Assembly (NCBI RefSeq): GCF_000739715.2
Contig: NZ_BBJC02000004.1
Location: 288,831-352,830, forward strand
Reading direction: 5' to 3'
Origin: Falsirhodobacter sp. alg1
GTDB taxonomy: Bacteria; Pseudomonadota; Alphaproteobacteria; Rhodobacterales; Rhodobacteraceae
Length of the DNA: 64,000 nt
Shown here in pieces: positions 59,573 through 64,000 of this stretch (within the stretch, counting starts at the first letter, position 1; every line of letters begins with the position of its first letter). Under the pieces are notes generated by a model. That model worked only from the letters and a program-made list of their open reading frames with translations, was not told where the DNA came from and did no database searches. Position numbers and translations under genes: made by a program.

Positions 59573-59678
59573 AAGGAGGCTCCGGGAGTTTTGGTCGACT
59601 TGGGGTTTAACGCGCAAGGGGCCGCTTCGCAAGCGGCAGGGGCTTGTGAGCGGCTGGACCATCGCGCAAAATATACGG

Positions 59679-61322
59679 ATGATAAAAGATAGCACGCAAT
59701 GGCGCGTCGTGATGGCGCTGATCGGGGCTCTGGCTGGCCTTGGGGTCAAGCTTCTGATGGGGCTGTCCAGCAGCGATGTGCTTCCCGACAGGGTGTATCT
59801 GGCGCTCGTGGCCTTCATGCCGGCCTTCTTTGTGGCCCTTTTCATGATGGCCGGTCCGATGTCGTTGCGCCGCGCCGCGATGGAGGCGGGGGGCGTTGCG
59901 GCAATCGCCACCGCATTCCTCAGCCTTGCCGCGCTGCGCTTTCAGTCGGTTGCCGATATGCCCGGCCCGCAATCATTGATGTTTGCCTATATGCTTCTGG
60001 TGCTGCTGCCCCTGCCGTTCCGGTTGGCGGCATCGGGGGCGGGATGGCGGGATTATGGCGCGCTGTTTCTCCATGCATGGGGCATCGTAACGCGTGGCCT
60101 GACGGCATTGGCGTTTTCGGCGGTGTTCTGGCTTGTCCTGACGCTGTCGCACGCTTTGCTCCGGCTCGTCGGCATCACGTTCATTGAGGATATTTTCAAC
60201 ACTCCCGCAATATCGCTGACCCTGACGGGGGCTGTCGTGGGTCTTGGGGTGGCCATTGCGAATGAGGCTTCTGACATCATCTCGCCGCGGGTGATGCTGC
60301 GGTTCTTGCGGCTTCTTTGCCCTGTCCTGCTAGTTGTTCTGACGGTGTTCATCCTGGCACTGCCCACGCAGGGCCTGTCAGAGGTTTTCGGCAGTTTTTC
60401 GGCGGCCACGGTCCTGCTGGTCGTCTCGGTGGCTGCGGCCACCCTCATAACCGTTGCGCTTGACGCGGATGAGGAGGAGGCCGCCCGCTTGCCATGGGTG
60501 ACGCTGTCGGCGCGGGCCATATCGGTGATCATGCCGGTTCCTGCAGGGCTGGCGGTGTGGGCGGTCGTGGTACGCGTTTCGGATTATGGTTGGACCCCGT
60601 CCCGGGCTGCGGCAATGCTGGCAAGTGGTATCGCGCTGATCTATGCCGTGACCTATCTTCTGTCGGTCCTGTGGGGCAGGGGATGGCAGACGCGTATCCG
60701 GCAGGGCAACATATGGCTGGCGCTTCTGGTCATTTCCGCAGCCGCGCTGTGGCAGACCCCCTTGATGGATGTGCAGGCGCTGTCGGCGCGAAGCCAAGAG
60801 GCCCGGATCAAATCCAGCGAAATCAGCGAACCGTACCGCGTCCGTTTCGAGGATTGGGGCAAAGCCGGTCATGCCGCAAAAGAGCGTCTGAGCGAACTGG
60901 CCCTGCTGCCTGCGCCCCCATTGGCGCGACCGCTGCAGGAAACGCTTCAGATCCGCCCCGCCGAAGCGGAGGAGGTGCGGGACAAGTTTATTGCCGGCCT
61001 GCGCCCCCAGATGCGCACGCTATGGCGTGAAGGATGCAATCACACCCTGTCCGACCAAAGACCGGCCTGTGTTCTGGTGGTGGGAGATTTCATGCCCGAT
61101 GTGGAGGCACCGCAGGCACTTTTCCTCAGCGAACATGAGGGACAGGCCATGGCATATGGCGTCATGCTGGAAAAGGGAGAGGTTACGCCCCTGAGCATGG
61201 ATTCCGCTTATTCCATCAGTGCCGGGGATGTGGCCTATATTCTGGACCATGGGGCGGTCTTTGCCCCTGTGCGCAGGAATGCGCTGCTGTTCGAGGATCA
61301 TTCGGTTACCCTGCACAAGTGA
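59679..61322 (+). CDS. DUF4153-type multi-pass membrane protein
   Basis: The 547-residue protein has about ten or eleven hydrophobic helices up to residue 365. A soluble C-terminal domain with an acidic start ([17 protein letters not shown]) and a mixed fold follows. The layout fits DUF4153 proteins, whose role is unknown. No strong ribosome-binding site precedes ATG 59679, although the frame stays open much further upstream, antisense to gatCA. It may be expressed with the EcsC-like gene 46 bp downstream. Confidence 0.78.
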   Translation: MIKDSTQWRVVMALIGALAGLGVKLLMGLSSSDVLPDRVYLALVAFMPAFFVALFMMAGPMSLRRAAMEAGGVAAIATAFLSLAALRFQSVADMPGPQSLMFAYMLLVLLPLPFRLAASGAGWRDYGALFLHAWGIVTRGLTALAFSAVFWLVLTLSHALLRLVGITFIEDIFNTPAISLTLTGAVVGLGVAIANEASDIISPRVMLRFLRLLCPVLLVVLTVFILALPTQGLSEVFGSFSAATVLLVVSVAAATLITVALDADEEEAARLPWVTLSARAISVIMPVPAGLAVWAVVVRVSDYGWTPSRAAAMLASGIALIYAVTYLLSVLWGRGWQTRIRQGNIWLALLVISAAALWQTPLMDVQALSARSQEARIKSSEISEPYRVRFEDWGKAGHAAKERLSELALLPAPPLARPLQETLQIRPAEAEEVRDKFIAGLRPQMRTLWREGCNHTLSDQRPACVLVVGDFMPDVEAPQALFLSEHEGQAMAYGVMLEKGEVTPLSMDSAYSISAGDVAYILDHGAVFAPVRRNALLFEDHSVTLHK

Positions 61323-61368
61323 CTTGTTTGCGCGCCTGCACCCCCTAAGTTTCAGGGTGGAGGTGCCC

Positions 61369-62133
61369 ATGTCGCAAATACCCGAACTGTCGCCACTATC
61401 CCCCTCGACTGAGGCCGAGATCGCTGCCTTTGCCCGTCGTGCCGAACGGGCGGGTGGTCCGTTGATGAAGGTTGTGTCCCTTGCCGGTAACCAGGCCGAG
61501 GGCCTGATGTCGCGTATTCCTGCGCCGCTACGTGACCGGATAGAGGAGGCAACGGCCTTTGGTCTGCGCCAATGTTATGGCGTGGCATCGGCAGCACGGA
61601 AATCCCGCCTGCCGCAGGCGGGGCGTCACGGCCATCGGCTGGCTGCGGTCGTCTCGGGCGGACTGGGGGGCATGGCGGGGCTGGGATCGGCCGTAGTCGA
61701 ATTGCCGGCGACCGTCTCGATCTTTTTCGGGGCCATCCAGAAGGTGGCTGAAAGTTACGGATTTGACCCCAAGGACGAGGCGATCCGTCTGGAATGCCTG
61801 CGTGTCTTCGGGTCCGGTACACCATTGTCCGATGATGACGGGGTGAATACCGCATTTCTGGCATCGCGGATCGCCCTGCGCGGGGCGGGCGCACAGGCAT
61901 TGATCGCATCTGTCGCACCACGATTTGCACTGGTGCTGGGGCAGAAACTGGCGGCACAGACAGTGCCTGTTCTGGGGGCCGTAACTGGGGCGACGGTCAA
62001 TCTGGCCTTCATCACCTATTATCAGGAGCTGGCCCACGTCCGCTTTGGCCTGCTGAAGTTGGCGCAGGAACATCCCGACGGCGAGGTGATGCAATCATTC
62101 CGCGCCGCCAGTGCAAGACCGGTGCGGCGTTAA
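61369..62133 (+). CDS. EcsC-family protein
   Basis: The 254-residue protein shows the EcsC-family pattern. AAVVSGGLGGMAGLGSAVVELPATVSIFFGAIQKVAESYGFDPKDEAIRLECLRVF spans residues 92-148. A later hydrophobic stretch reads AAQTVPVLGAVTGATVNLAFITYYQELAHVRFGLLKLA. EcsC homologues are linked to secretion or lipid processes, but the activity is unclear. ATG 61369 follows GGTGGAGG. Its stop overlaps the convergent dnaB stop (TTAA). Confidence 0.88.
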   Translation: MSQIPELSPLSPSTEAEIAAFARRAERAGGPLMKVVSLAGNQAEGLMSRIPAPLRDRIEEATAFGLRQCYGVASAARKSRLPQAGRHGHRLAAVVSGGLGGMAGLGSAVVELPATVSIFFGAIQKVAESYGFDPKDEAIRLECLRVFGSGTPLSDDDGVNTAFLASRIALRGAGAQALIASVAPRFALVLGQKLAAQTVPVLGAVTGATVNLAFITYYQELAHVRFGLLKLAQEHPDGEVMQSFRAASARPVRR

Positions 62134-63611
62134 AAGTCGCCGCCACCCTGCTGCCAAGGCTTCACAAGGTTTCCGAACCGTGTGAAGCGACCTTCGAACG
62201 ACAGCTCCACGGTGCCGATCGGTCCGTGGCGCTGCTTGCCGATGATGCATTCGGCCTTGCCATGGACCTGCTCCATGATCTGCTGCCATTTCGCCATGGC
62301 CTCCAGATCATGGTCGCCCGGTTTTTCCCGCTCCTTGTAGTATTCATCACGGTACACGAACATCACCACATCGGCGTCCTGTTCGATGGAGCCGGATTCG
62401 CGCAGATCCGAAAGCTGCGGACGTTTGTCTTCCCGGCTTTCGACCTGACGGGACAATTGTGATAGGGCGATGACGGGAATGTTCAATTCCTTGGCGATCG
62501 CCTTTAGGCCCTGCGTGATTTCCGAGACTTCCTGAACACGGCTTTCCTTTGACGACCCCTTCAGCAACTGAAGATAGTCGATGATCAGCACATCTAGGCC
62601 ATGTGTCCGCTTCAGGCGGCGGCACCGCGCGGCAACCTGCGAGATGGGTAGGGCAGGGGTGTCGTCGATATAAAGCGGGCAGGCTTCCAGCGCCTTTGCC
62701 GCTTCGACAAAACGGCGGAATTCCCCCTCGGTCATATCCCCCCGACGGATCTGTTCGGACGGCACCTCGGATGCTTCGGACAGGATACGAGCGGCCAGCT
62801 GTTCTGCCGACATCTCGAGGCTGAAGAACCCGACGACCCCGCCTTCGACAGGGCCCTCGATGCCTTCATGCGTTATCCCGCGCTTGTAGGCCTTGGCCAC
62901 GTTGAAGGCGATGTTCGTGGCAAGCGACGTTTTCCCCATGGATGGACGGCCAGCCAGGATCAGAAGGTCGGAAGGGTGCAATCCGCCCAGCTTCTTGTCC
63001 AGATCGATCAACCCGGTCGAGATACCCGCCAGGCCCCCATCGCGCTGATAGGCGGCATTGGCCACGTTCACCGCATCGGTCACGGCCTTCAGGAAGGATT
63101 GGAAGCCCCGTTCGGCAACGCCCTGTTCGCCCAGTTTGTACAGGCGCTGTTCCGCCTCGATGATCTGCTCTTTCGGTTCGGAGGCGACATCGACCTTGGC
63201 CGCGCGGGCCGCAATGTCCCGCCCGAGGCCGATCAGTTCACGACGGACAGCCAGATCGTAGATCATCTGGGCATAATCCCGCGCCGCAAAGGCCGAGATC
63301 GCAGCCCCGGCCAGCCGCGCCAGATAGGCGGGCCCGCCCAGTTCGCGCAGACCCGGATCATCTTCGAGAAATGCCTTCAGCGTAACAGGCGAGGCCAGTG
63401 CGTTCTTCTGGATGCGGGCAGATGCAACCTCGAAGATACGGGCGTGCACGGGATCATAGAAATGATCCGCCTTGCAGAGCGAACTGATCCGGTCATAGAC
63501 GTCGTTATTCGTCAGGATTGCGCCCAGAAGCTGTTGTTCCGCTTCGATGTTATGCGGCATCGTCTCGCCGTCATCGGGGCTGTTGGGGCGGAATTGAGTG
63601 ATCTCGTTCAT
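62130..63611 (-). CDS. dnaB: Replicative DNA helicase DnaB
   Basis: The hexameric helicase unwinds DNA at replication forks. The 493-residue protein has the N-terminal domain (MPHNIEAEQQLLGAILTNND, near residue 18 on). The RecA-like motor has AGRPSMGKTSLATNIAFNVAK near residue 225, FSLEMSAEQLAAR, LDVLIIDYLQLL and PVIALSQLSRQVESR. ATG 63611 was chosen for the family N-terminus; the ribosome-binding site is weak. It is 84 bp downstream of pyrE. Confidence 0.97.
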   Translation of the reverse strand: MNEITQFRPNSPDDGETMPHNIEAEQQLLGAILTNNDVYDRISSLCKADHFYDPVHARIFEVASARIQKNALASPVTLKAFLEDDPGLRELGGPAYLARLAGAAISAFAARDYAQMIYDLAVRRELIGLGRDIAARAAKVDVASEPKEQIIEAEQRLYKLGEQGVAERGFQSFLKAVTDAVNVANAAYQRDGGLAGISTGLIDLDKKLGGLHPSDLLILAGRPSMGKTSLATNIAFNVAKAYKRGITHEGIEGPVEGGVVGFFSLEMSAEQLAARILSEASEVPSEQIRRGDMTEGEFRRFVEAAKALEACPLYIDDTPALPISQVAARCRRLKRTHGLDVLIIDYLQLLKGSSKESRVQEVSEITQGLKAIAKELNIPVIALSQLSRQVESREDKRPQLSDLRESGSIEQDADVVMFVYRDEYYKEREKPGDHDLEAMAKWQQIMEQVHGKAECIIGKQRHGPIGTVELSFEGRFTRFGNLVKPWQQGGGDF

Positions 63612-63658
63612 GGGCCATCGCGCTTTCGGGTAAGCGTGGACCATAACGCGAAGCGGGG

Positions 63659-63686
63659 GGGCGGCGCAAAGGGTAATGCGCCGCCC
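63659..63686 (-). terminator. Hairpin between pyrE and dnaB
   Basis: The 10-bp arms GGGCGGCGCA and TGCGCCGCCC flank an 8-nt loop, 9 bp after the pyrE stop. There is no T tract, so partial termination or mRNA protection is likely. Confidence 0.5.
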
Positions 63687-63695
63687 GTGCGGGGA

Positions 63696-64000
63696 TCAGC
63701 CTTTGCGGGCGTCTTGCCATGCGCGCGGAGAGCGCAGGAAGCTTTCAACCTCGACAAGGGTTGCCTCGTCAAAGGCTTCGCTTTCCCGCGCCTCGGCCAG
63801 AACGTCCCACCATGTGCACAGGTGGTGAAGCGAGACGCCGTGATCGGCCAGCCGCTGGGTCGTGTCAGGGAAGATGCCGTAATAGAAGATGACAGCCGTA
63901 TGGGCGCAGGTGGCCCCCGTTTCCCGAATCGCATCCACGAACGAAAGCTTGGAGCCGCCGTCGGTGGTCAGATCCTCGACCAGCAGGACGCGCTGCCCTT
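63696..64000 (-). CDS. pyrE: Orotate phosphoribosyltransferase, C-terminal part (runs off the right edge)
   Basis: About 100 C-terminal residues are visible. They contain the PRPP-binding loop [20 protein letters not shown], then [19 protein letters not shown] and a helical tail ending [11 protein letters not shown]. PyrE converts orotate to OMP in pyrimidine synthesis. The 5' end lies beyond position 64000. It is the upstream neighbour of dnaB. Confidence 0.93.
   Translation of the reverse strand, partial: GQRVLLVEDLTTDGGSKLSFVDAIRETGATCAHTAVIFYYGIFPDTTQRLADHGVSLHHLCTWWDVLAEARESEAFDEATLVEVESFLRSPRAWQDARKG

Noticed and set aside
58587-59678. Long N-terminal extension of the DUF4153 gene
   Set aside because: It runs antisense to gatA and gatC. 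Membrane-protein character begins only at the ATG near 59679.
1-64000. Prophage, transposon, CRISPR array or defence island
   Set aside because: I found no integrase, transposase, capsid, cas or restriction genes and no regularly spaced repeats on reading both strands.

Overview
The window reads as chromosomal DNA of a GC-rich alphaproteobacterium, most likely a carotenoid-producing member of the Rhodobacteraceae close to Paracoccus. The left edge carries the start of a lycopene beta-cyclase gene (crtY). The core genes and their GTG/ATGA-coupled packing also fit that family. This is an inference from protein appearance and gene order; no search was run. I see no prophage, insertion sequence, CRISPR array or plasmid function.

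Region 1 (1-16.6 kb, almost all on the minus strand) is housekeeping. It holds the crtY 5' end, two identical tRNA-Glu genes, recJ, glpX and hom. Next come purF, a flavin reductase and a small lipoprotein in a coupled run, then cvpA, radA, an MlaFE-type ABC pair, alr, ptsP (nitrogen PTS enzyme I), lysC and purD. Region 2 (16.6-21.3 kb, mostly plus) holds xseA, ftsY, an EamA-type exporter and a YciB-like septation protein. Region 3 (21.3-24.9 kb) pairs a TetR regulator with a divergent carboxymuconolactone-decarboxylase-type protein across two palindromic operators. Beyond the regulator lie a periplasmic His-His protein (DUF6152-like) and two related four-helix membrane proteins.

Region 4 (24.9-41.6 kb) is the main accessory block, a purine-catabolic island. 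Leftward genes are a LysR regulator, an alpha/beta hydrolase, an NMT1-type ABC importer (binding protein, ATPase, permease) and a guanine-deaminase-like enzyme. Rightward genes are FAD urate hydroxylase (hpxO), xanthine dehydrogenase (xdhA, xdhB, xdhC), 5-hydroxyisourate hydrolase, a fused allantoinase/OHCU decarboxylase, ureidoglycine aminohydrolase, ureidoglycolate lyase and a polar-amino-acid-type ABC importer. Together they would take guanine or xanthine to glyoxylate, urea and ammonia. The only step not encoded here is allantoate to ureidoglycine.

Region 5 (41.7-54.8 kb) holds a phosphatase and methyltransferase pair divergent from a two-component system, tRNA-Ser, purC, tadA and rluB. 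It continues with a flavin reductase, a GNAT protein, an XpaC/TelA/DUF2927 trio preceded by a tiny coupled ORF, a UPF0173 hydrolase, a HisN-like phosphatase, an XRE regulator and a Bax-inhibitor-1 family protein. Region 6 (54.9-64 kb) holds rpmG, a glutaredoxin-MauE fusion, RNase P RNA, an N-acetylmuramoyl-alanine amidase broken by a frameshift at a possible slippery site, an Excalibur lipoprotein, gatCA, DUF4153 and EcsC-like proteins, dnaB and the 3' end of pyrE.

Start codons were chosen from ribosome-binding sites and family N-termini. Functions were assigned from motifs read by eye.
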